NCBI RefSeq assembly: GCF_016907955.1
Contig: NZ_JAFBCX010000024.1
Span: 1-64,000 of the forward strand
Reading direction: 5' to 3'
DNA: 64,000 bases
From: Lentzea nigeriaca
GTDB taxonomy: Bacteria > Actinomycetota > Actinomycetes > Mycobacteriales > Pseudonocardiaceae
This document shows, one piece after another, positions 7,590 through 17,082 of this stretch. Below the pieces are notes generated by a model. The model saw only the letters and a list, made by a program, of their open reading frames with translations, made no database searches and was not told the origin of the DNA. Both the position numbers and the translations under genes were made by a program. The first letter of the stretch is position 1; every line of letters starts with the position of its first letter.

Positions 7590-8743
7590 TGCTGCTCCTC
7601 GAAGAAAGTGGGGATCGCGGCCACGAACGCGTGCGCGTCGGATTCGTCCAGGATCAGCGGCGGCGCCAGGCGGATGACGTCGGGCTGGATGGGGTTGATC
7701 AGGTAACCGGCCTTCTGCGCGGCCGCCGCGGCCTTCGCCGAGACCTTGTCGCGCAGCATGATGCCGAGCAGCAGGCCGGCTCCCCGCACCCCGGAGATCG
7801 CCGGGTGGTGCAACGCCTCCACCCCGGCCGCGATCTCCTTGCCCACGGACGAGGCGTGCTCCAGCAGGCCTTCCGCGGCGATCGTGTCGAGCACCGCGAG
7901 GGCGGCCGCGCAGCACACGGGGTTGCCGCCGAACGTGGTGCCGTGGTGTCCGGGCTGGAACAGCTCGCCGGCCGCGCCGAACCCGATCGTGACGCCCAGC
8001 GGGAGGCCGCCACCGATGCCCTTGGCGAGGGTCATGACGTCCGGCACGATCCCTGCCTGCTGGAAGGCGAACCACGTGCCGAGCCTGCCGACGCCCGTCT
8101 GCACCTCGTCGAGGATGAACAACGCGCCGTGCTCGGACGTGATCCGGCGCGCTTCCTGGAGGTAGCCCTCGGGCGGCATGACGACGCCCTGCTCGCCCTG
8201 GATCGGCTCGACGACGAACGCCGCCGTGTCGTCGTCGATCGCCGCTTCCAACGCCGCCACGTCACCGAACGGGATGTGGGAGACGCCGGGCACGAGCGGT
8301 TCGAACGGCGTGCGCTTCGCGGGCTGGCCCGTCAGCGACAGCGCACCCATCGTGCGGCCGTGGAAGCCACCCAGAGTAGCGACGATCTTGGTGCGCCCGG
8401 TGCGGCGCGACATCTTCAGCGCCGCCTCGTTCGCCTCGGCGCCGGAGTTGCAGAAGTAGACCTTGCCGGGCTCCCCCGCGAGGTCGAGCAGCCGCTCGGC
8501 GAGCTTCAGCGCGGGCTCGTTGACGTAGAGGTTCGACGTGTGGCCGAGCTTCGAGATCTGCGTGGTGACGGCCTCGACGATCTTCGGGTGGGCGTGGCCC
8601 AGCGCGTTCACCGCGATGCCGGTCAGCAGGTCCAGGTAGCGGTTGCCGTCGGTGTCCCAGACGTACGCGCCCTCGCCGCGCTCCAGCGCGAGCTGAGGCG
8701 TGCCGTAGTTGTCCATCATGGACTGTTGCCAACGCGTTGTCAC
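7586..8743 (-). CDS. argD: Acetylornithine aminotransferase
   Basis: The 385-residue class III PLP aminotransferase converts N-acetylglutamate semialdehyde to N-acetylornithine. The PLP lysine is K241 in LAKGIGGGLP, preceded by the cofactor-binding FILDEVQTGVGR (209-220). The phosphate-binding NSGAEANEAALK is at 99-110. The length and the ATGA overlap with argB fit the arg cluster. Family members can also act on succinyldiaminopimelate, but the context supports the arginine role. Confidence 0.95.
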   Translation of the reverse strand: MTTRWQQSMMDNYGTPQLALERGEGAYVWDTDGNRYLDLLTGIAVNALGHAHPKIVEAVTTQISKLGHTSNLYVNEPALKLAERLLDLAGEPGKVYFCNSGAEANEAALKMSRRTGRTKIVATLGGFHGRTMGALSLTGQPAKRTPFEPLVPGVSHIPFGDVAALEAAIDDDTAAFVVEPIQGEQGVVMPPEGYLQEARRITSEHGALFILDEVQTGVGRLGTWFAFQQAGIVPDVMTLAKGIGGGLPLGVTIGFGAAGELFQPGHHGTTFGGNPVCCAAALAVLDTIAAEGLLEHASSVGKEIAAGVEALHHPAISGVRGAGLLLGIMLRDKVSAKAAAAAQKAGYLINPIQPDVIRLAPPLILDESDAHAFVAAIPTFFEEQQ

Positions 8744-9609
8744 TTGTCCCCCAAAACCATCGTGCCCACACCTTCAGTGGTGAAGACTTCGAGCAACACC
8801 GAGTGGGCCAGCCGCCCGTCGATCACGTGCGCCTGCGGCACCCCGCCGCGCACCGCCCGCAGGCAGGCCTCCATCTTCGGCACCATGCCGCTTTCCAGGT
8901 CCGGCAACATCTTCTCGAGCTCGGACGCCTGGACCTGGTGCAGCAGCGACGACTTGTCCGGCCAGTTCGAGTACAGACCCTCGACGTCGGTCAGCACCAC
9001 GAGCTTCTCCGCACCCAGCGCCACCGCCAGCGCTCCGGCCGCCGTGTCCGCGTTCACGTTGTGCGGCACGCCGTTGATGTCCGGCGCGACCGACGACACG
9101 ACCGGGATCCGGCCCGCACGCACGATGTCGAGCACCGAGTCCGGATTGACCTCCGTGATGTCGCCGACGAGACCGATGTCGACCTCTTCGCCGTCCACGA
9201 TCGCGCCACGACGCGTGGCGGTGAACAGGTGCGCGTCCTCACCGGAGATGCCGACCGCGTAAGGACCGTGCTGGTTGATCAGGCCGACGAGCTCACGTCC
9301 GACCTGACCGACGAGCACCATCCGCACGACGTCCATGGCTTCCGGTGTCGTGACGCGCAGACCGCCGCGGAACTCGCTGTGGATGCCGAGCTTGTCCAGC
9401 ATCGACTTGATCTGCGGGCCACCGCCGTGCACGACGACCGGACGCAGACCGCACAGCCGCAGGAACACCATGTCCTCGGCGAACGCCTTCTTCAGCTCGT
9501 CGTCGACCATGGCGTTGCCGCCGTACTTGACGACGACGATCGCGCCGCGGAAGCGCTGCAACCACGGCAGTGCCTCGACGAGGACCGCCGCCTTCTCTTG
9601 TGCGTTCAT
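8740..9609 (-). CDS. argB: N-acetylglutamate kinase
   Basis: The 289-residue amino-acid-kinase-family enzyme phosphorylates N-acetylglutamate and is usually the arginine-inhibited step. The phosphate-binding VVKYGGNAM (26-34), the substrate loop VVHGGGPQI (58-66) and a C-terminal nucleotide-binding region with VLTDVEGLY are visible. ATG at 9609 overlaps the end of argJ by 4 bp. Confidence 0.95.
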   Translation of the reverse strand: MNAQEKAAVLVEALPWLQRFRGAIVVVKYGGNAMVDDELKKAFAEDMVFLRLCGLRPVVVHGGGPQIKSMLDKLGIHSEFRGGLRVTTPEAMDVVRMVLVGQVGRELVGLINQHGPYAVGISGEDAHLFTATRRGAIVDGEEVDIGLVGDITEVNPDSVLDIVRAGRIPVVSSVAPDINGVPHNVNADTAAGALAVALGAEKLVVLTDVEGLYSNWPDKSSLLHQVQASELEKMLPDLESGMVPKMEACLRAVRGGVPQAHVIDGRLAHSVLLEVFTTEGVGTMVLGDK

Positions 9610-10778
9610 GAGGAGTAAGCGCTGTTCTCTTCGACGTAGTCGTGGGACAGGTCCGTGGTCAGGACGGTCGCCTCGGCGTCACCGACGTTGAGGTCGATGA
9701 CGATCTCGATCTCGCGGCCGGACAGGTCGGCCTCGCTGCGGTCGCGGTCGCGGGTTCCGTTGCGGTACAACGACACGCCGTTGATGATGATCTGCAGCAC
9801 GTCCGGGTCGATCTCGGCGTCGGCGCGGCCCAGCGCCATCGCGATGCGGCCCCAGTTCGGGTCGCTGCCGAACAACGCGGTCTTCACCAGGTTGTCCTCG
9901 GCGACCGTCCGTCCGATGTGGACGGCCTCGGCCTCGGTGGCGGCCTGCTTGACGGTGATGCTGATTTCCTTCGTCACACCCTCGGCGTCGCCCTGGAGCT
10001 GCTTCACCAGGTCGGCTGCGACCTCGGTCAGCAACGCGACGAAGTCGTCGAACGAGGGCTCGATAGCCGAGGCACCGGAAGCCAGAACCAGCACGGTGTC
10101 GTTGGTGGACGTGCCACCGTCGACGTCCAGGCGGTCGAACGTGCGACCCGTGGCCAAGCGCAGCGCCTTGTCCAACGAGTCGCCGGAGATCTTGGCGTCG
10201 GTCGTGATGACCGACAGCATCGTGGCCATGTTCGGCGCGAGCATGCCCGCGCCCTTCACGAACCCGCCGACGGACCAGCCCTGCTCAGATGCCTTCCACG
10301 CCTGCTTGGGACGGCTGTCGGTGGTCATCACGCCGGTGGCGGCGTCGAGCCCGGCCTCGACGGACGAGTCCAGCTCCTTCGCCACGTGCTCGACACCCGC
10401 GAGCACCTTGTCCATCGGCAGACGCTCACCGATCAGACCGGTGGAGCAGACCGCGACGTCGACGGCACCGACGCCGAGCACCTCGGCGACCTTCTCGGCG
10501 GTGGCGTGCGTGTCCTGGAAGCCCTCGGGACCGGTGCACGCGTTGGCACCACCGGAGTTGAGCACGACCGCGGTGAGTCGTCGCGACTGGATCACCTGCT
10601 GCGACCACAACACCGGCGCGGCCTTCACCTTGTTCGTGGTGAAGACGCCCGCGGCGGCGTCCGAAGGCCCGTCGTTCACGACGAGCGTCAGATCGAGAGC
10701 GCCGGAGGGTTTGATGCCGGCGGCGATCCCGGCGGCCCGGAAGCCCTGGGGTCCGGTGACGCCCTTGTTGCGGTTCAC
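9606..10778 (-). CDS. argJ: Bifunctional ornithine acetyltransferase / N-acetylglutamate synthase
   Basis: The 390-residue product recycles the acetyl group from N-acetylornithine to glutamate. The self-cleavage region APNMATMLSVITTDA is at 181-195, with the new N-terminal nucleophile Thr186 after Ala185, so the mature enzyme should consist of alpha and beta chains. A second conserved stretch, DVDGGTSTNDTVLVLASG, is at 218-235. The GTG at 10778 overlaps the argC stop (GTGA); longer open frame upstream lies inside argC. The enzyme makes the acetyl cycle self-sustaining if it also accepts acetyl-CoA. Confidence 0.95.
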   Translation of the reverse strand: MNRNKGVTGPQGFRAAGIAAGIKPSGALDLTLVVNDGPSDAAAGVFTTNKVKAAPVLWSQQVIQSRRLTAVVLNSGGANACTGPEGFQDTHATAEKVAEVLGVGAVDVAVCSTGLIGERLPMDKVLAGVEHVAKELDSSVEAGLDAATGVMTTDSRPKQAWKASEQGWSVGGFVKGAGMLAPNMATMLSVITTDAKISGDSLDKALRLATGRTFDRLDVDGGTSTNDTVLVLASGASAIEPSFDDFVALLTEVAADLVKQLQGDAEGVTKEISITVKQAATEAEAVHIGRTVAEDNLVKTALFGSDPNWGRIAMALGRADAEIDPDVLQIIINGVSLYRNGTRDRDRSEADLSGREIEIVIDLNVGDAEATVLTTDLSHDYVEENSAYSS

Positions 10779-11788
10779 GGAGCGACTCCAACGGTCGAGA
10801 GGCCGGTCGTTTCCGGCAGGCCGAGAGCGAGGTTCATGCACTGGACAGCGGCACCCGCGGTGCCCTTGGCCAGGTTGTCGACGGCGGCCACGACCACGAG
10901 CCGGTTCAGGTCCTCGTCGACGGTGACTTGCATCTGGACGGCGTTCGAGCCGAGAACGGCGTTCGTCGTCGGCCAGAAACCTTCGGGCAGAACGTGGACG
11001 AACGGCTCGTTCGCGTACGCCTTCTCGTAGGCCTCGCGAACACCAGAAGCGTCCTTCAGCTGAGCCGTGCAGGTCGCGAGGATGCCCCGCGACATCGGCG
11101 CCAGCACGGGCGTGAAGCTGACCTTGATCGGCCGGCCGGCCGCGGCACTCAGGTTCTGCGTGATCTCCGGCGTGTGCCGGTGCGCGCCACCGACGCCGTA
11201 CGCGCTGGCCGAGCCCATGACCTCGGACCCGAGCAGGTTCGGCTTCAGCGACTTGCCCGCGCCCGACGTGCCGGACACGGCGACGATGACGACCTCGTCC
11301 TCGATCAGGTCGACGGCGGGCGCGAGCGCCAGCGACGACACCGTCGGGTAGCAGCCGGGAACGGCGACGCGACGTGCGCCGACGAGCTTCTCCCGCTGGT
11401 TGGGAAGCTCCGGCAGCCCGTACGGCCAGGAGCCCGCGTGGTCGCCGCCGTACCACCGCTTCCAGTCGTCGGCGCTGGTCAGCCGGTGGTCGGCGCCGCA
11501 GTCGATCACCACGGTGTCGTCGCCGAGTTGCTCGGCCAGCTCGGCTGAGTGACCGTGGGGCAGTGCGAGGAACACCACGTCGTGGCCCTTGAGGGTCTCG
11601 GCTGTGGTGTCTTGTAGCTGTCGGTCGGCGAGCGGCAGGAGGTGCGGCTGGTGCTTGAGCAGCTTGTCGCCGGCGCTGCTGTTGGCCGTCAGCGCGCCGA
11701 TCTCGATGTCCGGATGGCTCAGTAGCAGGCGGAGCAGCTCGCCACCCGCGTACCCGCTGGCGCCCGCGACCGCGATCCTCACTGTCAT
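10775..11788 (-). CDS. argC: N-acetyl-gamma-glutamyl-phosphate reductase
   Basis: The 337-residue NADPH-dependent reductase makes N-acetylglutamate semialdehyde. A Rossmann motif AVAGASGYAGGEL is at 6-18 and the active-site cysteine is C146 in GCYPT. It is the first gene of a tightly overlapping argCJBDFR(G')H transcription unit. ATG at 11788 lies 7 nt downstream of a -10 element, indicating a leaderless mRNA. Further open frame upstream is spurious. Confidence 0.96.
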   Translation of the reverse strand: MTVRIAVAGASGYAGGELLRLLLSHPDIEIGALTANSSAGDKLLKHQPHLLPLADRQLQDTTAETLKGHDVVFLALPHGHSAELAEQLGDDTVVIDCGADHRLTSADDWKRWYGGDHAGSWPYGLPELPNQREKLVGARRVAVPGCYPTVSSLALAPAVDLIEDEVVIVAVSGTSGAGKSLKPNLLGSEVMGSASAYGVGGAHRHTPEITQNLSAAAGRPIKVSFTPVLAPMSRGILATCTAQLKDASGVREAYEKAYANEPFVHVLPEGFWPTTNAVLGSNAVQMQVTVDEDLNRLVVVAAVDNLAKGTAGAAVQCMNLALGLPETTGLSTVGVAP

Positions 11789-11795
11789 ACGAATG

Positions 11796-11824
11796 ATTAT
11801 GCACGGTCGTGCAAACTCACTCAA
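11796..11824 (-). promoter_or_regulatory. argC promoter (leaderless)
   Basis: On the minus strand TTGAGT (11824..11819), a 17-bp spacer and CATAAT (11801..11796) are followed by 7 nt and then the argC ATG (11788..11786). Transcription would start at or next to the A of the ATG, so no ribosome binding site is expected. The -10 is unusually good for this GC-rich DNA. Confidence 0.6.
11800..11813. promoter_or_regulatory. Candidate ArgR operator in the argC promoter spacer
   Basis: TGCAC-GGTC-GTGCA is a perfect inverted repeat lying between the -35 and -10 of argC and merging into an AT-rich stretch (TGCATAATCATTC on the minus strand). That stretch resembles actinobacterial ARG boxes. ArgR is encoded in the same operon, so autoregulation is likely; assignment to ArgR is inferred. 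Confidence 0.45.
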
Positions 11825-11951
11825 CCGGAGCAGTACGCGGGGAGCTTTCGTACTCTCCTGGCGTACGCAAGGGCCCCGCGTGCCGTCGGGCGTGGCCACG
11901 TGGCCGGGGATCGAGGCCAGGTGGGGCTGGGGCCGCCAGGGTGGGGCGACC

Positions 11952-13451
11952 ATGATGATCAGCGTGAACGTGAGGGTGCGCGACGCGCTGTGGACGGCAG
12001 GCGCCTTACTGTTGGCGCTGGTGACGCTGGTCGCACCGCTCGGCAGGCCCGTGCACTGGTGGCTGATCGTGGCCTCCGCCGTGTGGGCGGCTGCGCTGGT
12101 GCCGTTCGGCGCCCGCCGGCCGCGCGCTGCGATGCTGCTCACCGCTCCCCTTCATGCGGTGAACAACCTGCTCGCGATCGCCCCGACCTCGCTCGTGATC
12201 TTCCGGTCGGCCCGGTCCGTCCGCTCGCAACCGCAGCTGTGGGCGTTGATGGGCGCCACGGCCGTGCTCCAGGCGGCGTTCAGCGGCCTGCACGCGTGGC
12301 GCGCGGGCGACAGCCTGTCCGACTACCTGCTCGGCACCGCGTTCACCGTCCTGTTCCTGCTGCTCTTCCCGGCCGTCGCCGGTGCGCTCGTCGGGCGGCG
12401 CAAGCCGTTGACTCAGGTGCTGATGGAGCGCAACGACTACTTGGAACAGACGCGTGTGTTGACCGCGAACACCGCGAGGTCCGCGACGCGCGCGCACATC
12501 GCGAGCGAGATGCACGACATGCTCAGCCACCGGCTCCGGCAGCTGACCGCGCACGCCGGAGCGCTCGAGCGCTCGGCCGCCGAGCAAGCCCCTGAGCTGC
12601 GCGAACAGGTCGAGCTGATCCGCAGGACGTCCGCGGTCGCGATGGAGGAGCTGCGTGAGATCCTCGGTGTGCTCGGAACCTCCGACGCCGATGAGAACGC
12701 CGGTACGCGCGCGGACGTCGAACGGCTCGTGGCGGCATCGGCGTCGGCGGGCGTCTCGGTCCTGCTGGACTGGTCAGGCCCCGATCTGGCCGATGCCGAC
12801 GCACGCCTCCGAAGGGCGGTGCATCGGGTCGTGCGCGAAGCACTCACGAACGTGCACAAACACGCGCCGTCAGCACAGACCCGTGTCTTGGTGCAGGTCG
12901 GCGAACGAGTGCGGGTCGAGGTGGTCAACGGTCCGAGCGGCGAGCCCAGGGGCAGCGGCACCCGCCGAGGGCTTATCGGGCTGGAGGAACGCGTCGGGTT
13001 GATCGGCGGCTCGTTCAGCGCCGGTCCCGTCCACGGCGGCTTCCGGGTGGCAGCCGACCTCCCGCTGCACCCCGTGGTGCAGGAGGAGACGGGCGCGGCA
13101 GGTGCCGTGGCCGAGGCGCCACCCCCGATCACCGCAGAGGTCCTCACCGTGCCACGCGTGATCGGCGGCGGCTGCCTCGGCACGCTCGCCCTCGTTCCGG
13201 CGCTCGGTACGGTGTTCGTCCTGCTCGTCGTCGCGATCTTCAGCCGCGCCGAGATGACCAGGCAGGAGTTCGACGCGTTCCGGGTGTCGGTCGTGCACGA
13301 GGAGGAGGTCACCGAGACGCACGGCTTCGGCGTGCCGTCGGACAACACCGGGTGCTTCCGCTACCACGCGCGCGACGAGGAGAGCCGTGACTTCGAGCTC
13401 TGCTTCGACCGCAACGGTGTGCTGACCGCGAAGAAGGAGCTGGCCCGATGA
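11952..13451 (+). CDS. NarL/DegS-type sensor histidine kinase, copy 1
   Basis: The product has 499 residues. Four to five N-terminal membrane helices (about 10-150) precede a HisKA_3 dimerisation region with the phospho-acceptor H188 (SEMHDM) and a GHKL ATPase domain with N-box VREALTNVHKHA (294-305). The G-boxes are degenerate, at GTRRGLIGLEERV. Unusually, another membrane helix (about 404-430) and a short extracytoplasmic tail with two cysteines follow the kinase domain. ATG at 11952 is preceded by GTGGGG; ATG at 11955 is possible. It overlaps copy 2 by ATGA and should phosphorylate the response regulator two genes downstream. Confidence 0.88.
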   Translation: MMISVNVRVRDALWTAGALLLALVTLVAPLGRPVHWWLIVASAVWAAALVPFGARRPRAAMLLTAPLHAVNNLLAIAPTSLVIFRSARSVRSQPQLWALMGATAVLQAAFSGLHAWRAGDSLSDYLLGTAFTVLFLLLFPAVAGALVGRRKPLTQVLMERNDYLEQTRVLTANTARSATRAHIASEMHDMLSHRLRQLTAHAGALERSAAEQAPELREQVELIRRTSAVAMEELREILGVLGTSDADENAGTRADVERLVAASASAGVSVLLDWSGPDLADADARLRRAVHRVVREALTNVHKHAPSAQTRVLVQVGERVRVEVVNGPSGEPRGSGTRRGLIGLEERVGLIGGSFSAGPVHGGFRVAADLPLHPVVQEETGAAGAVAEAPPPITAEVLTVPRVIGGGCLGTLALVPALGTVFVLLVVAIFSRAEMTRQEFDAFRVSVVHEEEVTETHGFGVPSDNTGCFRYHARDEESRDFELCFDRNGVLTAKKELAR

Positions 13452-14929
13452 GGTTCGTCTGGCCGTCGCTCGCGTTCGGAGTCGGCCTGGTGCCGCTGAT
13501 CGCCCCGCTGGCGCCCGTCCCGCACCCGTTGCTGACGATCGCGTCCGCGGTGTGGATCGCGATGCTCGTGTGGCTGGCCCCGCGCAAACCCGAGTGGGCA
13601 CTGCTGCTCACCGCGCCGCTGTTCGCGGTCAACAACCTCTGGGCGCAGGCCGCGACCGTGTTCGTGGTCTTCACCGCGTCCCGGCACATCCCCCGGCTCG
13701 GGCGGCTGTGGGCGTTGCTCGGGCTGGCGACCGTGCTGCAGGGCGCGCTCAGCCAGCTGCAGGAGAGCTACCGGAGCATGCCGCTCTGGGAGTCGGTCGT
13801 CGGCGCGACAGTCGGCGCGGTGTTCTTCGTGGTCTTCCCCGCCGTGTCCGGGATGCTGCTCGGCCGCCGCAAGCCGATGGTCCGGTTGCTGCGGGAACGC
13901 AACGAGTACCTGGAACGCGCGCGGGCGCTGACCGCCGCATCGGCGCGTTCCGCGGAACGCGCGCACATCGCGGGCGAGATGCACGACATGCTCGGACACC
14001 GGCTCAGCCTGATCTCCATCCACGCCGGCGCGCTCGAGCTGGCGACCGCGCGGAAAGCCCCGCAGCTGCACGAACAGGCGGAGCTGATCCGCACCACGTC
14101 GTCGCTCGCGATGGCCGAGCTGCGAGAGATCCTGGGCGTGCTGCGGACGAACCCCGAACCCGAGTCGCTCGACGAGGACACCGGCACGAGGACCGACATC
14201 GCCAAGCTGGTCGAGAGCTCGGTGGGCGCGGGAGTCACGGTCACGCTCGACTGGTCGGGTGACGACCTGCACGGCGCCGACCCCCGTACCCGACGCGCGG
14301 TGCACCGGGTGGTCCGCGAGGCGCTGACCAACGTCCACAAGCACGCCCCGCGGGCCCGCACGCGGGTGCAGGTCGCCGTCCAGGGTGGACGGGCGCGGAT
14401 CCAGGTGGTGAACGGACCGTCCTCGGCGACCCCCGGCAAGGGCACCCGGCGCGGCCTGATCGGCCTGGAGGAACGCGTCGGACTGCTCGGCGGCTCGTTC
14501 AGCGCGGGCCCGCCGGCCGAAGGCGGGTTCCGGGTGGCGGCGGACGTGCCGTTGCACCCGGCGACCCAGGCCGATCAGTCCGCGGCCGAGGTCGCCGAGG
14601 TGCCTCCACCGCTCGCCGCCGAGGTGCTGACCGTGCCGCGGGTCGTGGGCGGCGGATGCCTCGGGCTGCTGGCGTTGCTGCCGATCGCGGGCGCGCTGAT
14701 CGTGCTGCTGCTCTTCGCGTTGCTCAACCCCACGCAGATGAACGCGCCGTACTTCGACTCGCTGCGGGTGGGCAACACGTCCGAGCAGGAGATCATGGAC
14801 CAGTACGGCCTCGGACAGCTCGGGGTGGACGGGTGCTCGCGGTTCCGGACGTCGCACAACGCGGAGCTGTACTACAAGCTGTGCTTCCGCGACGGCAAGC
14901 TCGCCTCGAAGGAGCAGGAGGGCCCGTAG
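13448..14929 (+). CDS. NarL/DegS-type sensor histidine kinase, copy 2
   Basis: This 493-residue paralogue of the preceding gene has the same layout: N-terminal helices to about 140, phospho-acceptor H179 in GEMHDM, N-box VREALTNVHKHAP, and a post-kinase helix followed by an extracytoplasmic tail (NPTQMNAPYFDSLRVGNTSE) that also carries two cysteines (CSRFR and KLCFR). The identical domain order shows a tandem duplication. The tail sequences differ clearly between the copies, suggesting separate ligands. It lies 10 bp before the response regulator. Heterodimerisation of the two kinases is possible but is inference. Confidence 0.88.
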   Translation: MRFVWPSLAFGVGLVPLIAPLAPVPHPLLTIASAVWIAMLVWLAPRKPEWALLLTAPLFAVNNLWAQAATVFVVFTASRHIPRLGRLWALLGLATVLQGALSQLQESYRSMPLWESVVGATVGAVFFVVFPAVSGMLLGRRKPMVRLLRERNEYLERARALTAASARSAERAHIAGEMHDMLGHRLSLISIHAGALELATARKAPQLHEQAELIRTTSSLAMAELREILGVLRTNPEPESLDEDTGTRTDIAKLVESSVGAGVTVTLDWSGDDLHGADPRTRRAVHRVVREALTNVHKHAPRARTRVQVAVQGGRARIQVVNGPSSATPGKGTRRGLIGLEERVGLLGGSFSAGPPAEGGFRVAADVPLHPATQADQSAAEVAEVPPPLAAEVLTVPRVVGGGCLGLLALLPIAGALIVLLLFALLNPTQMNAPYFDSLRVGNTSEQEIMDQYGLGQLGVDGCSRFRTSHNAELYYKLCFRDGKLASKEQEGP

Positions 14930-14939
14930 GCTGGCTCGC

Positions 14940-15581
14940 GTGATCCGAGTTCTCATCGCCGACGACGAGACGCTGATGCGTGCCGGGATCCGGTTGATCC
15001 TGGAGAACGACCCGGAGATCAGCGTGGTGGCCGAGGCGGGCGACGGCAGGCAGGCCGTCGAGCTCGCTTCGCGGCACTCCGTCGACGTCGCGTTGCTCGA
15101 CATCCGCATGCCGGGCGGCGACGGCCTCAAGGCCGCCGAGAAGATCGCTTCGCGCACCAACGTCGTCATGCTCACGACGTTCGGCGAGGACTCCTACGTG
15201 GCGCAGGCGATGAAGGCGGGCGCGACCGGGTTCCTGCTCAAGGACACCTCGCCGCAGGAGCTGATCAACGCCGTCCGCAAGGCCGCGAACGGCGAGCCGA
15301 TCCTCGCCCCGCAGATCACCAGGCGCCTCATCGAGAAGCACCTCACCGCGCCCGACAAGGGGTCGGAGGCGCGCCGCAAGATCGACACGCTCACCGACAC
15401 CGAACGCACCGTGCTCGAACTCGTCGGCCAGGGACTGTCCAACACCGAGATCGGCGAACAGCTGTACCTGGCTACCGGCACGGTGAAGGCGCACATCAGC
15501 CGGATCCTGCCCAAGCTGGAGTGCGCCAACCGCGTGCAGGCCGCCATCGTGGCCCACGAGGCCGGGCTCACGCGATCATGA
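14940..15581 (+). CDS. NarL/FixJ-family response regulator
   Basis: The 213-residue product has a receiver domain (1-120) with acidic residues D8-D9, phospho-acceptor D54 (ALLDIRMPGG), T82/T83 and K104 (FLLKDTS). It also has a LuxR-type helix-turn-helix at about 148-208 (LTDTERTVLELVGQGLSN, GTVKAHISRIL). GTG at 14940 lies 10 bp after the second kinase gene. It is the output partner of one or both kinases. Its target genes are unknown. Confidence 0.94.
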   Translation: MIRVLIADDETLMRAGIRLILENDPEISVVAEAGDGRQAVELASRHSVDVALLDIRMPGGDGLKAAEKIASRTNVVMLTTFGEDSYVAQAMKAGATGFLLKDTSPQELINAVRKAANGEPILAPQITRRLIEKHLTAPDKGSEARRKIDTLTDTERTVLELVGQGLSNTEIGEQLYLATGTVKAHISRILPKLECANRVQAAIVAHEAGLTRS

Positions 15582-16997
15582 TCATTCGGCTGTGAAGCGG
15601 TCCAGGGCACGGATCTTGTTCGTGGCGTCGAGGGCGGCGACCTTGTACGCCTCGGACAGCGTCGGGTAGTTGAAGACCGTGTCGACGAGGTAGTCGACCG
15701 TGCCGCCGCAGCCCATCACGGCCTGGCCGATGTGCACCAGATCCGTGGCGCCCGTGCCGAACACGTGCACACCGAGGATCTTCCGGTCCACAGTGGACAC
15801 CAGCAGCTTCAGCATGCCGTACGCGTCACCGACGATCTGGCCGCGCGCCAGCTCGCGGTACCGGGAGATGCCCACCTCGTACGGAACGGCGGACGACGTC
15901 AGCTCGGCCTCGGTCGCACCGCAGTACGAGATCTCCGGGATCGTGTAGATGCCGATGGGCTGCAACGCGGTCAGCTCGTGCACCGCCTCGCCGAACGCGT
16001 GGTACGCGGCCAGGCGGCCCTGGTCCATCGACGTCGCGGCCAGCGCCGGGAAGCCGATCACGTCACCGACGGCGTAGATGTGCTGGACGGGCGTGCGGTA
16101 GTGCTCGTCGACGCTGAGCCTGCCGCGCCGGTCGGCCTCCAGGCCCGCGGCGGCGAGGTCGAGCTTGTCCGTGCAGCCCTGACGACCGGCCGAGTACATG
16201 ACCGCGGCGGCCGGGATGCGTTTGCCGGACGCCAGCGTCGTGACGGTGCCGCCCTCGGACACCTCGACGTTCACGACCTTCTCGTCGAACCGGAAGGTGA
16301 CGGCGAGGTCGCGCAGGTGGAACTTCAGCGACTCCACGATCTCCGGGTCGCAGAACTCCAGCATCCGCTCGCGCTGCTCGACGACCGTGACGCGGGTGCC
16401 GAGCGCGGCGAACATCGACGCGTACTCGATGCCGATCACGCCCGCGCCGACCACGACCAGCGACGACGGGATCTCAGTGAGGGCGAAGACCTCGTCGGAG
16501 TCGAGGATCCGCTCCTCGTCGAAGTCCACGATGGACGGACGGGCCGGCGTCGTGCCGGTCGCGATGACGACGTACTCGCCGGTGATGGTCGTCCGGTCGC
16601 CGCGATGACTTCCTTCCACCGCAATGGTGTGCGAATCGACGAAGCGGCCGAAGCCGTTCAGGAGGTCGATGCCGTTGCGGTGCAGCTGCGCGCGCACGAC
16701 CTGGACCTCGCGGCCGATCACGTGCTGCGTGCGGGCCATCAGATCGCTGATCGTGATGTCGTGCTTGACGCGATAGCTCGCGCCGTACAGCTCGCGCTGG
16801 CTCATGCCCGTCAGGTACAGGACGGCTTCCCGCAGCGTCTTGGACGGGATGGTGCCCGTGTTGACGCAGACGCCGCCGACCATCTCCTGCTTGTCGATGA
16901 CGGCCACGCGCTTGCCCAGTTTCGCACCCGCGATCGCCGCCTTCTGGCCACCAGGACCGGAGCCGATGACGATCAGGTCGTAGTCGTACGACGTCAT
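15582..16997 (-). CDS. sthA: Soluble NAD(P)+ transhydrogenase
   Basis: The 471-residue flavoprotein disulfide reductase-fold enzyme moves reducing equivalents between NADPH and NAD+. The FAD-binding GSGPGGQKAA is at 12-21 and a second nucleotide-binding VVVGAGVIGIEYAS lies mid-chain. The C-terminal dimerisation domain ends in the typical YPTLSEAYKVAALDA. The redox motif is C44-VNTG-T49: the second cysteine of the lipoamide-dehydrogenase disulfide is missing, which marks SthA rather than Lpd or mycothione reductase. ATG at 16997 gives the standard N-terminus. The 3' end abuts the response regulator gene convergently. Confidence 0.92.
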   Translation of the reverse strand: MTSYDYDLIVIGSGPGGQKAAIAGAKLGKRVAVIDKQEMVGGVCVNTGTIPSKTLREAVLYLTGMSQRELYGASYRVKHDITISDLMARTQHVIGREVQVVRAQLHRNGIDLLNGFGRFVDSHTIAVEGSHRGDRTTITGEYVVIATGTTPARPSIVDFDEERILDSDEVFALTEIPSSLVVVGAGVIGIEYASMFAALGTRVTVVEQRERMLEFCDPEIVESLKFHLRDLAVTFRFDEKVVNVEVSEGGTVTTLASGKRIPAAAVMYSAGRQGCTDKLDLAAAGLEADRRGRLSVDEHYRTPVQHIYAVGDVIGFPALAATSMDQGRLAAYHAFGEAVHELTALQPIGIYTIPEISYCGATEAELTSSAVPYEVGISRYRELARGQIVGDAYGMLKLLVSTVDRKILGVHVFGTGATDLVHIGQAVMGCGGTVDYLVDTVFNYPTLSEAYKVAALDATNKIRALDRFTAE

Positions 16998-17082
16998 GGT
17001 TGTGCAGCCTACTAAGACGGATCCGATTCCACCCCTGAAAGAAAAATGAACCCGCTGAACGGAACCGGCCGTTCGTTGGACC

